From Symbiodinium natans (lineage: Eukaryota > Sar > Dinophyceae > Suessiales > Symbiodiniaceae), in assembly GCA_905221605.1 (NCBI GenBank), contig CAJNDS010000058.1:756992-820991 (forward strand): a DNA stretch of 64,000 nt, read 5' to 3'. A program made the position numbers and the translations under genes. Positions 43,759 through 53,690 of this stretch are shown in pieces (the stretch's first letter is position 1; each line of letters starts with the position of its first letter). The notes below the pieces were generated by a model. It was not told the origin of the DNA, did not search any database, and saw only the letters and a list, made by a program, of their open reading frames with translations.

Positions 43759-45609
43759 TCACCGCACCAGCCATCGTGCAATCTCCAAGTGCCCGTTCTC
43801 ACGTGCGAACGTCAGAGCTGTCCTGCCTTCATTGTCTGTCAAGTCCTTGTCTGCACCAGCTTCCAACAGCAAGCGTGCAATCTCCACGTGCCCGCTGTCA
43901 CATGCACACATGAGAGCTGTCCCGCCGTCATTGTCAAACGAGTCCTTGTCAGCACCAGCTTCCACCAGCAAGCGTGCAATCTCCAAATGCCCAATGTCGC
44001 ATGCAAACGTGAGAGCTGTCGAGCCTTCATTGTCTGTCAAGTCCTTCTCTGCACCGGCTTCCACTAGCAAGCGTACAACATTCAAATGCCCCTTGGCACA
44101 TGCGAGCATAAGAGCTGTCCTGCCTGCACCGCTTGTCAAGTCAATATTTGCACCAGCTTCCATCAGCAAGAGTGTAATATGCAGGTGGCCCTTGTGACAT
44201 GCAAACATGAGAGCCGTCCATCCGTCACTGCTTGTCAGGTCCAAATCAGCACCAGCTTCCACCAGCAAGCGTGCAATCTCAAGGTGCCCGTTGTCACATG
44301 CGAACGTGAGGGCTGTGCAGACGTCATTGTTAGGCAAGTTCGTGTCAGCACCAGCTCCTAGCAAGCGTGCAATCTCCAAGTGCCCTTTCTGACATGCGAA
44401 AGTCAGAGCTGTCCTGCCTTCATTGTCTCTCAAGTCCGTGTCAGCACCTGCTTCCACCAGAAACTGTACAATCTCCAAGTGCCCGTTCTCACATGCGAAG
44501 GAGAGAGCTGTCCTGCCTGCGTGGGTTGTCAAGTCCATTGCACCAGCTTCCACCAGCAAGCGTGCGATCTCCAAATGTCCGCTGCCACATGCAAACGTCA
44601 GAGCTGTCCAGCCATCATCGTCAGTCACGTCCGTGTCAGCACCAGCTTCCACCAGCAAGCGTGCAATCTTCAAATGCCCCTTGTCACATGCGAACGTGAG
44701 AGCTGTCAAGCCTTTTTTGTCTGTCAGGTCCTTCTCTGCACCGGCTTCCACTAGCAAGCGTACAACATTCAAATGCCCCTTGGCACATGCGAGCATAAGA
44801 GCTGTCCTGCCTGCACCGCTTGTCAAGTCAATATTTGCACCAGCTTCCATCAGCAAGAGTGTAATATGCAGGTGGCCCTTGTGACATGCAAACATGAGAG
44901 CTGTCCAGCCTTCACTGCCTGGCAGGTCCATGTCAGCACCATCTTCCACCAGCAAGCGTGCAATCTCAAAGTGCCCGTGGTTACATGCGAACGTGAGTGC
45001 GGTCCCAGTGTCCACCAGCAAGTGTACAATATCCAGCTGCTCGTTGGCACATGCGAACTTGAGAGCTATCTTGCCGGCACGGTTTGTCAAGCTCTTGTCA
45101 GCACCAGCTTTCACCAGCAAGCGTACTATGTCCAAATGCCCCTTCTCACATGCGAAGGTGAGAGCTGTCTTGCCTGCGTCGGTTGTCAAGTCCATATCAG
45201 CGCCAGCTTCCACCAACAAGTGTGCAATCTCCAAGTGCCCGTTGGCACATGCGAGCATAAGAGCCGTCCTGCCTGCACGGTTTCTCAAGTCCTTATGAGC
45301 ACCGGCTGTCACGAGCAAGTGGGCAACCTGCGCAAGGCCGCTTGAGGCGGCGTGTAGGAGCTCATTTCCAGCTGTCCGTGCTCCAAACTCTTCATGCGCC
45401 AAGGAAGGCTTTAGCCACAGCTGCAGCTCCAATGGCTCGTCCAGCACCCTGTCATCGTCCAGCCTCGTGCTGCAATGCAAGAGCTCTTGGAGGCACGCAG
45501 GGAAACCGTGCAGCTGGCGCAAGTGGCGCTTCAGGGCAGCAACGTTGCTCAACTCCTCCCTGGACAAGGAGGCCAGCTCTGCACCAGAAATGCCCCAAAC
45601 ACGGAGCAT
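43759..45609 (-). CDS. ankyrin-repeat protein 2 with ubiquitin-like N terminus
   Basis: One exon, 616 residues. Residues 1-66 form a ubiquitin-like domain (starts MLRVWGISGAELASLS); about 17 ankyrin repeats of 33 residues follow. Repeat 4 lacks its last 8-9 residues and two others lack one. An ATG 22 codons upstream (45675) is in frame, but the chosen start follows CACCCAG directly, a good spliced-leader acceptor, and matches the start of ankyrin protein 1. The protein probably acts as a binding scaffold; the ubiquitin-like domain suggests, but does not prove, a link to protein turnover. The gene lies between helical-gene exons at 43263 and 46206. Confidence 0.95.
   Translation of the reverse strand: MLRVWGISGAELASLSREELSNVAALKRHLRQLHGFPACLQELLHCSTRLDDDRVLDEPLELQLWLKPSLAHEEFGARTAGNELLHAASSGLAQVAHLLVTAGAHKDLRNRAGRTALMLACANGHLEIAHLLVEAGADMDLTTDAGKTALTFACEKGHLDIVRLLVKAGADKSLTNRAGKIALKFACANEQLDIVHLLVDTGTALTFACNHGHFEIARLLVEDGADMDLPGSEGWTALMFACHKGHLHITLLLMEAGANIDLTSGAGRTALMLACAKGHLNVVRLLVEAGAEKDLTDKKGLTALTFACDKGHLKIARLLVEAGADTDVTDDDGWTALTFACGSGHLEIARLLVEAGAMDLTTHAGRTALSFACENGHLEIVQFLVEAGADTDLRDNEGRTALTFACQKGHLEIARLLGAGADTNLPNNDVCTALTFACDNGHLEIARLLVEAGADLDLTSSDGWTALMFACHKGHLHITLLLMEAGANIDLTSGAGRTALMLACAKGHLNVVRLLVEAGAEKDLTDNEGSTALTFACDIGHLEIARLLVEAGADKDSFDNDGGTALMCACDSGHVEIARLLLEAGADKDLTDNEGRTALTFARENGHLEIARWLVR
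44041..44214 (-). repeat. 174-bp segmental duplication, copy 1
   Basis: Identical at every base, synonymous sites included, to 44728-44901, 687 bases away. It covers most of two ankyrin repeats. Flanking repeats are clearly diverged. Confidence 0.95.
44728..44901 (-). repeat. 174-bp segmental duplication, copy 2
   Basis: Partner of 44041-44214. The spacing of 229 codons equals seven ankyrin repeats minus the two single-codon deletions between the copies. Confidence 0.95.
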
Positions 45610-46205
45610 CTGGGTGACAGGGACAATGTCGAGGCCTTGATCTAGATTGTGCCGTCGCCATGGCAGTATGAACAAAACAACCTACTTAAATCCAAAGTGC
45701 CCTAAATCCTGAACCCTAAACCCTAAGCCCTAAGCCCTAAACCCAGATTCGGAACCAAAGACAAAATGATAGGTCGGGTGTGTAGCTCGGGAGCCATCAA
45801 TGCTCTGCGTCTGGCTTTTGGGGCTTGGACTAGGGCTTTAGGGTTTAGGGTTTAGGGTTTCCCCGACCCCCCCCTCCCCCAAAGGACTTTGCTTTTGTAG
45901 CTTTGGGGGGGCTTGTGCTTGTGGAGACACTGTCGTGGCTTCCTTTGGTGCTTGTGGATGGAGGCTGTTGGGGCATTGCCGCCGCTTGGGACTTGCGTAT
46001 GTCTTTTGTTAATGGTGCCTTTTCGCGGATTGTTGGGGTTTGGAGTGCAGGGTATAGGGTTTAGGGTTAAGGCTGAGGGTTCACTGTTTCTGGATTGGGT
46101 TTGTTGGACTTAGGCTATTCACTGTTAGACTGCCGCACAGTAGGTGGGTTTCGGAAGGTTGGTTAATTGGGTGCCGGGTACCTCGATGGGAAGGGCTGGC
46201 GCGAC

Positions 46206-46280
46206 CTGTTCTCGCACTTTCGAGATGTATAGTTGGGTCGTGAGTTGAGGGTCTTGGAGACTGCTCCAGATGAGAGTCCC
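46206..46280 (-). CDS. helical-gene exon, 25 codons (GTLIW)
   Basis: Starts GTLIWSSLQDPQLTT and ends QLYISKVREQ, between CACAAG and GTCGCG (GT donor), phase 0/0. The frame stays open for another 22 codons to a TAA near 46130. Confidence 0.68.
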
Positions 46281-46299
46281 CTTGTGGGGAAGAATTGCA

Positions 46300-47100
46300 G
46301 GGCTTCTGGACCACCCTAAACCCTATAAAGTCGAAAACCCTAGACCCCCAAACCCCAAACCCTTCAAACCCTGAACCCTTAACCCTAAACCCTAGCCCTA
46401 AACCCCAAACCCTCTCCCTCTCGAACCCTGAACACTAGACCACAGAGCCGCACCCAAAACCCTCTGCCTCGTAGAAATGAAGGACTTCAGGCGGCTAGTT
46501 CGGGTTTCGGGTAGACGTGTTAGGAGTTAGGGCTTCGGGTTTTGGCGTTGGGTGCTTAGGAGTTGGGGGGTTCAGGCCTTTAGTGCCTTCCAGCTTGAAT
46601 AGTCACGACGGCCCGGCCCATAGATTTGCATGCCATTGCTATGGGTAATCTGGCTACTATTTGCTTACAACACCCCCTCCCCCCCCCCCCCCCCAAAACA
46701 AAAAAACTGCAAGACGACAATCCCGAGATTACCCTTCCGAGGCAGAATGAGGAAGAATGTTTTTTTTACTTTTGGGGGGTTCTTAAGCAACTGGTACTCG
46801 GATGCCCAGTACCCCTATTCCCCCTTGTTTTTTTTTTTTTTGGGGGGGGGGTTTAGGTTCCCATATAAACCCCTTTTTGACCAAAAAAAGAGCAACCGTT
46901 TTAATCCTAGGGTTCTGGGGTTCTGGGCAGCCTAGAGTGTCTGGGGTGGGGGGGGGGGGTTGCTCCCATCTAAACATGAGCAAGTGCCCTACATTCCACA
47001 TAAACCCTAAACCCTAAACCCTAAACCCCTAAACCCTAAACCCTAAACCCTAAATCCTATCAACCCTGAACCCTAAATCCAGTAAAGTCCTTCATTCTTA
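46300..47100. other. repeat-derived stretch
   Basis: Degenerate CCCTAAA at 46310-46440, a C/A-run at 46678-46705, and a T/G-run element at 46787-46880 whose motifs (inverted) match family 4. Confidence 0.6.
46595..46638 (-). CDS. exon candidate (NGMQI)
   Basis: NGMQIYGPGRRDYS between CATAG and A|GC. Phase 1 at its end is not shown to match a neighbour. Confidence 0.3.
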
Positions 47101-47136
47101 CGACCCTTCCTCCCAGGCAGTGCACACTTTCAGGGC

Positions 47137-47175
47137 CCGACGTGGGGTCGTGAAACGTGCCCGCGGGGATGGATC
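47137..47175 (-). CDS. exon candidate (DPSPR)
   Basis: DPSPRARFTTPRR between TCGAG and CGG|GC, phase 0/0. A plus-strand reading is also open. Confidence 0.4.
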
Positions 47176-47946
47176 CTCGATGTCGGACGAGTGGGGCTTT
47201 AGGGCTGAGGGTTTTAGGGTTTAGGGTTTAGGGCTAGGGCTTAGGGTTTAGGGCTAGGGCTGAGGGTTTTAGGGTTTGGGGTTTAGGGCTAGGGCTTGTA
47301 GGGTTATAGGGCACAGGAGGTTTATGGGCTTTGCACGGCTGAGAGGCTTTATGGTTAGGTTTAAACCAAATTGCAGAGTACCCTGGCCGAAAAAAGGCTT
47401 ATCTTTCAATTATGCCAGGATTGTATATACTCCAAAAGATTAAAGGTTATCTACTCAGCTACTATGTACATAAAGGTTTAGGGTAGTGAAAGCAGCCTGG
47501 TCATGCAACAGCAAGGTTTCGGGCTTCATTGAGAGAAAAGGCCATGATGGCCCCTTATCTAGTCTCACTTGTAGTGGTTCTTGATGAACCCTGAACCCCA
47601 CACCCGAAATCTATGTCATTAGTTAAAAGGGCTCAAGGTTTCTGGCATTGGTTCAGCGCATCTTTGCAGGACCCTAAACCCAAAACCCTAAACCTACCCT
47701 ACTGCCCATGCGAAGAGGGGACTGAGCCTGTCGCAGTTTCTTGAAGCCTTGAACTCCGTTCGGTGCGGTTTAGGGTTTCGGGTTTGGGGTTTCGGGTCCC
47801 CTATTTTGGCTTTTGGGACATTCTTCAAAAAGGATGGAACCCTAGACCTAGCTTACTAAACCCTGGACCCTAAACCCTAAACTCTAGCCCTAAACACTCA
47901 ACCCTAAAGCCCAGAAATTGGCACCCTGAGGTATGGGGCGCCGCGC

Positions 47947-47974
47947 CCGGCAATGACAGCTGCATCGCCGCACC
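47947..47974 (-). CDS. exon candidate (GAAMQ)
   Basis: GAAMQLSLP between GCAAG and G|GC. The plus strand is open too (VWGAAPGNDSCIAAPL). Confidence 0.35.
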
Positions 47975-48478
47975 CTTGCTAGGGGCGGATCTACCCTCCA
48001 GGGGTTCTACCTGTTAAGGATCCCTAAGGGAATATGAGGGCCATGTTAGGAGCATATTAAGGGGAGCCTTTGGGGGTACAACCTTAGGGGTACGAGTCTT
48101 CATCACTGGATACCCGAAGCCTAACAACCAAGGGTCCACTGCTCGGTTTTGGGGTTTAGGGTTTCGGGGTTTAGGGGTTTAGGGGCTGGGGCTTAGGGGT
48201 TTAGGGGTTTAGGGGTTTAGGGGTTTAGGGTTTGGGGCTTAGGGCTCAAAATGGCCCTCCCAACACCCTTACATTGTGTACCTGTAACAGTCCTTAGATT
48301 CGGGTTCAGCTCCAACCCCAAGCCCAAAACCCCAAGTCAAAAAATGGAAAGCCTCAGCCAGAAACCAGATCTTGAGCCCCATATTTAGGGTTTAGGGTTT
48401 GGGGTTTAGGGTTTAGGGTTTAGGGTTTGGGGTGTAGGGTTTCGGGTTTAGGGCCCTACACCAGCTCATAGAGCTGAC

Positions 48479-48502
48479 CTCAAGGTGAGTCTGGGGTTCA
48501 CC
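48479..48502 (-). CDS. exon candidate (GEPQT)
   Basis: GEPQTHLE between TCGAG and GAG|GT, phase 0/0; a second donor lies four bases later. Confidence 0.4.
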
Positions 48503-48541
48503 CTCGATGCCGGTGGGGGCGTAAACGGTTTGTGGTAGTCA

Positions 48542-48680
48542 GTTAGGGTTTAGGGTTTAGGGTTTAGGGTTTAGGGTTTAGGGTTTAGGGTTTAGGGTTT
48601 AGGGTTTAGGGTTTAGGGTTTAGGGTTTAGGGTTTAGGGTTTAGGGTTTAGGGTTTAGGGTTTAGGGTTTAGGGTTGCGT
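48542..48680 (+). repeat. TTTAGGG array
   Basis: Twenty perfect units. Confidence 0.97.
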
Positions 48681-49249
48681 GACCCTTAACCTGAAACCCT
48701 GAACCCTGAACCCTAGACCCTAACCCAAGGGAAAAGGAGGGGCGCTTCCGATGTTTTTTGGGGCTCATATAGGGACTCGTGTCGGGGCTATGCTTAAGGA
48801 GTATAAGGAAGGACCCCTAGAAGGCACACCTAATCTTATTCCCCTATATAACTACACAACCTCGATATACCTGATATAATCCCAATGTACCTAAGTAACC
48901 CCTGGATAACCCCCCTAAACCCTAAACCCTAAGGTCCCTTCTGAGGGTCCGTCCTAGTCCCTTGATATTCGGAACTAGGAACAGTAGAGGGCAGTCATAC
49001 AAGGACCACCGGCATTTCTGGTTTAGGGTTTAGGGTTTGGGGTTTAGGGCTAGTAGGGTTGAGGGTCTAGGGTTGAGGGTTTAGGGAGAGGTTTAGGGTT
49101 CAGGGCAAACAGAAACGACCAAGCCATAAAACTCAAACCCTAAGACCTTAAGCCTTACGACCCTAATCGCTCAACCCCGGATTCCCCAAATCCTAACACC
49201 CTGAACCAGACCCACATACTCACAACCCCCAACCCGAAAACCTAAACTT

Positions 49250-49330
49250 GGGATCTTCCCAGTTATACTAACAGTCCTTAATGTGGATTATAGTAGCACC
49301 CATCATCCTTATTAAGGACTGTTTGGGGAA
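49250..49330. mobile_element. family 1 element, right arm truncated
   Basis: GGGATCTTCCCAGTTATACT at left; the right arm keeps TTAAGGACTGTT and then breaks. Confidence 0.7.
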
Positions 49331-49394
49331 ACAACCCTAAACCCTAAACCCCCCGACCCCATAATCCCGCCTCGTCTAGGACCTGGTAGTGCGC

Positions 49395-49427
49395 CTCGCC
49401 CTGCTCCAAGGCCAACTCGGCGGTATC
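49395..49427 (-). CDS. helical-gene exon (DTAEL)
   Basis: DTAELALEQGE between CAAAAG and GAG|GC, phase 0/0. Confidence 0.7.
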
Positions 49428-49631
49428 CTTTTGGATGTGAGGGGTTTAGGGTTTAGGGTTTAGGGTTTAGGGTTTAGGGTTTAGGGTTTAGGGATGTAGA
49501 GTTTAGGGCTTAGGGAAGCTGAACCCTTTTTTTTGTTTGGGTCCGGGAGGGGGGTTTGGATTGTGCAGGGGGAAAGGCGGGGGGAGCCGGTTAAGTACTT
49601 GAACGAAGGATTGCGGGCTTTTGGGATTACA

Positions 49632-49765
49632 GGGTTTAGGGTTTAGGGTTTAGGGTTTAGGGTTTAGGGTTTAGGGTTTCTAAACCCTAAACCCTAAACC
49701 CTAAACCCTAAACCCTAAACCCTAAACCCTAAACCCTAAACCCTAAACCCTAAACCCTAACCCTA
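49632..49765. repeat. head-to-head telomere-like junction
   Basis: Seven TTTAGGG units are followed, after a single extra C, by about eleven CCCTAAA units, meeting at 49680 (GGGTTTCTAAACCC). Confidence 0.95.
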
Positions 49766-49791
49766 AAACTTCTTCTCACAGATGAGGCCGC

Positions 49792-49815
49792 GACTTGCAT
49801 CTCCAGCCTCCAAAC
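49792..49815 (-). CDS. short exon candidate (VWRLE)
   Basis: VWRLEMQV between CCTAG and GTC|GC, phase 0/0. Confidence 0.45.
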
Positions 49816-49956
49816 CTAGGCATCTTAGGCGGTTTAGGGTTTAGGGTGTAGGGTTTAGGGTTTAGGGTTTCGGGTTTCGGGTTTAGGATGGTTTAGGGTT
49901 TAGGGTGGTTAGGGTTTGTGACAGCTCTTCGGTCTCAGTGGCAGGTTTCTGGGGTT

Positions 49957-50084
49957 TGTTAAAGGGTTCTTTAAGGGAGGGGGGTTCAAGGGGGTTATGT
50001 AACCAAGGTTTTTTAGTTCTCCCCCAGTACTCCCTAAGGCTCCCTAAGCTCCTGGAACCCCCCGTCCCTTAAGAACCCGATAAG
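49957..50084. mobile_element. MITE-like element, family 6
   Basis: AAAGGGTTCTTTAAGGGAGG at left and CGTCCCTTAAGAACCCGATA at right, inverted. Confidence 0.8.
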
Positions 50085-51000
50085 TTTTGGGGTGTCGGGG
50101 TTCATTCGAGAGCCGACTGCATGTCTCAACACCTACACCCGAGACTAGCCCCAAACAGCTCCTTGGAACTGCCTCCAACGTCGTAGCGCCCTGACCCCTA
50201 AACCCTACATCTTAAACGCGAAACCCTGCGAACCCTAAACCCTAAACCTTGCGGACCGTAAACCCTCCTGAGAACTCAGAAGTTTAGGGAAGGCCTGAAG
50301 CCGCACGCTCCCGAATCCGGCAATCGCCCGCGCCCAATCCTTGAGCCTTAAACATAGAGAGACTCAACCCTGCAAACCCTGTGAAACCCTCTGGACCCTC
50401 TAGACCCTCTAAACCCCATCAACACTGTAAACCCCCTATAAACCGCGGCAAAGCCCATAAACCCTACGAACCCCTATAAACCCTAGAGGTCCCAGAAACC
50501 CTATTAGCCCTATAAACCCCCAAAACCCTACAAGCACTAAAAAAACCCGCAAACCCTATAAATCCTAGAAAACCTCTAATACCTAAACCCTATACACCCT
50601 ATGAAACCCCATAAACCCCTCCAAACCCTACAAATCCTAGAAACCCTCTAAACCCCATAAGCCCCTATAAACCTCTACAAACCCTAACCCAAGCCCTGGT
50701 TCTTAGTAGGGAATGAGGGAACGAGGGCCCTACATATATATATATATATACATACATACATACATACATATGTACCCTTTCAAGGGACTATATAGGGTTC
50801 CTCATTCCCTCATTCCCACTTCCCTCCTAAACCCTAAACTCTAAGCCCTGAACCTAAACCCGAAACCCGAAACCCTAAGCCCTAAACCCTAAACCCTAAA
50901 CCCTTAACCCTAAACCCTAAGCCGTAAGCCCTAAACCCTAAGCCCTAAACCCTAAACCCTAAACCCTAACCCTAGACCCTAAGCCCTATGCCCTAAACCC
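50084..51000. other. degenerate telomere-like sequence
   Basis: CCCTATAAA and CCCTAAA drift on both sides of a family 2 element; no exon recognised. Confidence 0.75.
50699..50818. mobile_element. family 2 element with TA/TACA microsatellite
   Basis: GGTTCTTAGTAGGGAATGAG at left, TCATTCCCTCATTCCC at right, with a TA/TACA expansion in the centre. Confidence 0.85.
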
Positions 51001-51008
51001 TGAAGGGC

Positions 51009-51071
51009 CTTCAGCCGCTTCTGCACAGCGGAAACCAGGTCCCAGGGAAGCTGCCGCTGGTGGCACTCCGC
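51009..51071 (-). CDS. helical-gene exon (AECHQ)
   Basis: Starts AECHQRQLPWDLVS and ends AVQKRLK, between TTCGAG and AAG|GC, phase 0/0. Confidence 0.75.
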
Positions 51072-51089
51072 CTCGAAGCCATGTCTGTG

Positions 51090-51545
51090 TAGGGTTTAGG
51101 GTCTAGGGTCTAGGGTTTAGGGTTTAGGGTTTAGGGTTTAGGGTTTAGGGTCTAGGGTTTAGGGTTTAGGGTCTAGGGTTAGGGTTTAGGGTTTAGGGTT
51201 TAGGGTTTAGGGTTTAGGGTTTAGGGTTTAGGGTTTAGGGTTTAGGGTTCAGGGTTTAGGGTTTAGGGTTTCGGCTTTAGGGTTCACTTTTCGAGGTTTA
51301 GGCGGTTTAGGGTTTAGAGCTTGGAGTTTGGAGTTTGGGCTTGAGGTCTAGGGTTTGGGGTACTGAGGGTTTGAGGGTTGAGGGTTTGAGGGTTTGAGGG
51401 GTTGAGGGTTTGGGGTACTGAGGGTTTCGGGCTTGGGGTTGAGGGTTGAGGGTTGAGGGTTTAGGGTTTAGGGTTTATAGGGTTATAGGGTTATAGGGTT
51501 ATAGGGTTTAGGGTTTAGGGTTTAGGGTTTAGGGTTTAGGGTTTA
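51090..51545 (+). repeat. TTTAGGG-derived array
   Basis: About 50 units including TCTAGGG, TTGAGGG and TTATAGGG blocks. Confidence 0.92.
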
Positions 51546-51663
51546 AGGGGTGCGTTTAGGGCTTCGGTTGCTCAGGAGCAGGATGCACCAGTATATGTCA
51601 CGTCATCCTGGCTTCTGGTCTTACGCAGGCTCTCCCACTCAATCGGAGAGCCTGCCAGAAAGC

Positions 51664-51710
51664 CTGAGCGCGGCGATCCTGGTATCGACTCGCGAGGGTA
51701 ACCATCTCGC
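51664..51710 (-). CDS. helical-gene exon candidate (EMVTL)
   Basis: EMVTLASRYQDRRAQ between GTGCAG and CAG|GC, entering in phase 1. It competes with the zinc-knuckle reading next to it, which would use this AG region as a donor instead. Confidence 0.45.
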
Positions 51711-51711
51711 C

Positions 51712-51817
51712 TGCACGCTCCACGCGAGAGTTTGCCCAATCACACTTCTGTAGTAGCGCCGGCAGTGGATTGACCAATGGCCCATTTGACTGCAATGGTG
51801 GCAACTGTCGCACTCAA
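51712..51817 (-). CDS. CCHC zinc-knuckle segment
   Basis: An open frame contains CHHCSQMGHWSIHC (51762-51803), the C-X2-C-X4-H-X4-C zinc-knuckle pattern of nucleic-acid-binding proteins and retroelement Gag proteins. The frame ends CAG|GC. No protease, reverse transcriptase or integrase motif is visible nearby, so it may be one exon of a host gene or a Gag relic. Confidence 0.5.
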
Positions 51818-52059
51818 CCCTTGCCCTTACATGGACCAAAGGGAGGGTGGAGATTCAAAAAGCAACCCGCACAATCTCATCCACGTGGGGGGGCGTTACG
51901 TGGTTTAGGAGGTTTAGGGTTTAGGGTTTAGGGTTTAGGGTTTAGGGTTTAGGGTTTAGGGTTTAGGGTTTAGGGGAAGGGGGATTCCTGGGTATCAAGG
52001 TCTAGGGTTTAGGGTTTTAGGGTTTAGGGCTTAGGGGCTTCTAAAAGCCTCGGGTTTGC

Positions 52060-52155
52060 ATTGTAGGGTTTAGGGTTTAGGGTTTAGGGTTTAGGGTTTA
52101 GGGTTTAGGGTTTAGGGTTTAGGGTTTAGGGTTTAGGGTTTAGGGTTTAGGGTTT
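52060..52155 (+). repeat. TTTAGGG array
   Basis: About 14 units. The island right of it (52209-52232, plus DFQFPEAE after CTTTGCAG) is exon-like but on the minority strand. Confidence 0.93.
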
Positions 52156-52299
52156 AGGCGTTTAGCCCCAGGAACCCTACAGTCAGACAACCCGCTACTC
52201 CTGCTTTGCAGGACTTCCAGTTCCCCGAAGCGGAGGTATCGTTTCCTGCCCATCCCTGTTTCTTACGTTTCGCATTCCCAAGCATCGGGTTTAGGGTTT

Positions 52300-52820
52300 A
52301 GGGTTTAGGGCTTAGGGCTTAAGGCTCAGGGAGTTTAGGCAAACCGAACACATCGCCCCTCCGCAAATGTGTTTCCTAGTCGCGGCGAGAAGACTCGGAA
52401 ACCCGTCAACAATCCGGAAAGCGTGTTCTAACAGGATTCTATTCACAGGCATGCTACCCTCCTTAACACTCACCCGCAAAGCCCTATAATCCTACTGAAA
52501 TTCTTAAAGACACAAAAAGCCTAAAAGCCTAAACCCTAAATACCCTAGAGCTACCCTGCGAAACCCTAAATCTCAACAGGTTCAGAACCCGAAACCCCAA
52601 AAAACCCTAAACACGAAAGCCCTGAACCCTGTAAAGCCCTCAAAGCCAAAAAGACTGGCGGCCTAGGGTCTGGCACCCGCCATATACCATTAAAAAGCCA
52701 TTCGGGCCTAAACCCTAAACCCTAAACCCTAAACCCTAAACCCTAAACCCTAAACCCTACACCCTAAACCCTAAACCCTAAACCCTAAACCCTAAACCCT
52801 TAGGGCAAAATATGTGTGCG
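52300..52820. repeat. degenerate sequence and array
   Basis: CCCTAAA array at 52715-52800; the rest shows nothing assignable. Confidence 0.7.
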
Positions 52821-52852
52821 TCTCCGAGACCTGGTTCAAGACTTCCAGTTGC

Positions 52853-52885
52853 GTCAGCGAGGAGATGTTCGAGGCGGCGAGCAGC
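52853..52885 (-). CDS. helical-gene exon (AARRL)
   Basis: AARRLEHLLAD between GGTAG and GAC|GC, phase 0/0; open further in frame. Confidence 0.55.
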
Positions 52886-53648
52886 CTACCAGGAATCATG
52901 GCTTCCCCTACTACCCCCCCCCCCCCCGCCATAGGCTTTAGGGTTTAGGGTTTTAGGGGTTTAGGGTTTAGGGTTTGGGGTTTGGGGCTTGGGGTTTAGG
53001 GTTACTACCCCCCTCGAGGTTCCCCCCGTAATTGAGGCTATTTAGGACTAATTAAGCCTAGTTAAGGATATTTAAGGGGGGAACCTAGAAGGGTAAGTAT
53101 AGAGGGGGGTAGAAGGGAAACCCATGAAAGAATTGGGGGTTGGAGGGTTTCCGGAGTCTTTAGGGTTCTTAGGGTATTTTGGGCATCTCGGGTGTTTTTT
53201 GGGCGCTGAGGCGTTTTTAGGTTTTAGGGTATTTCGGGTTTTTGGCGTTTAGTTCTTTGGGGGGGTTTTAGGGTTTCGAATTTTTAGGACGGAGGCTGCG
53301 GGTTTTGGGGGAATGCGTGGGGGCTCTGAGTCTTGTGAGGTTAGGGTTTAGGGTTTAGGGTTTAGGGTTTAGGGTGTAGGGTTTAGGGTTTAGGGCTTAG
53401 GGTTTAGGGTTTAGGGTTTAGGGTTTAGGGTTTAGAGTTTAGGGTCTAGGGTTTACTTCAAGCCCCTTGGCCTTAGGGGCGACGGTATCATCTCAATCCT
53501 CAGCGCACGAACCTTTGAACCCGGAACCCTGGACCCCCAACCCAAACCTTAACCCTAAAGCCTAAACCCTAAACCCCAAACCCTAAACCCTAAACCCCAA
53601 ACCCTAAACCCTAAACCCTAAACCCCAAACCCTAAACCCTAAACCCGC

Positions 53649-53690
53649 CTCATGAAGCGCTCGGAGTTCTGAGCCATGCCCAGGAAGTTC
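53649..53690 (-). CDS. helical-gene exon (ELPGH)
   Basis: ELPGHGSELRALHE between CTAAG and GAG|GC, phase 0/0. Confidence 0.6.

Noticed and set aside
43650-45617. Plus-strand frames of 61-190 codons
   Set aside because: Antisense shadows of ankyrin gene 2.
45610-45675. Upstream ATG adding 22 residues to ankyrin protein 2
   Set aside because: The ATG at 45609 follows an AG directly, as in ankyrin gene 1, and matches that protein's start; the added residues have no counterpart there.
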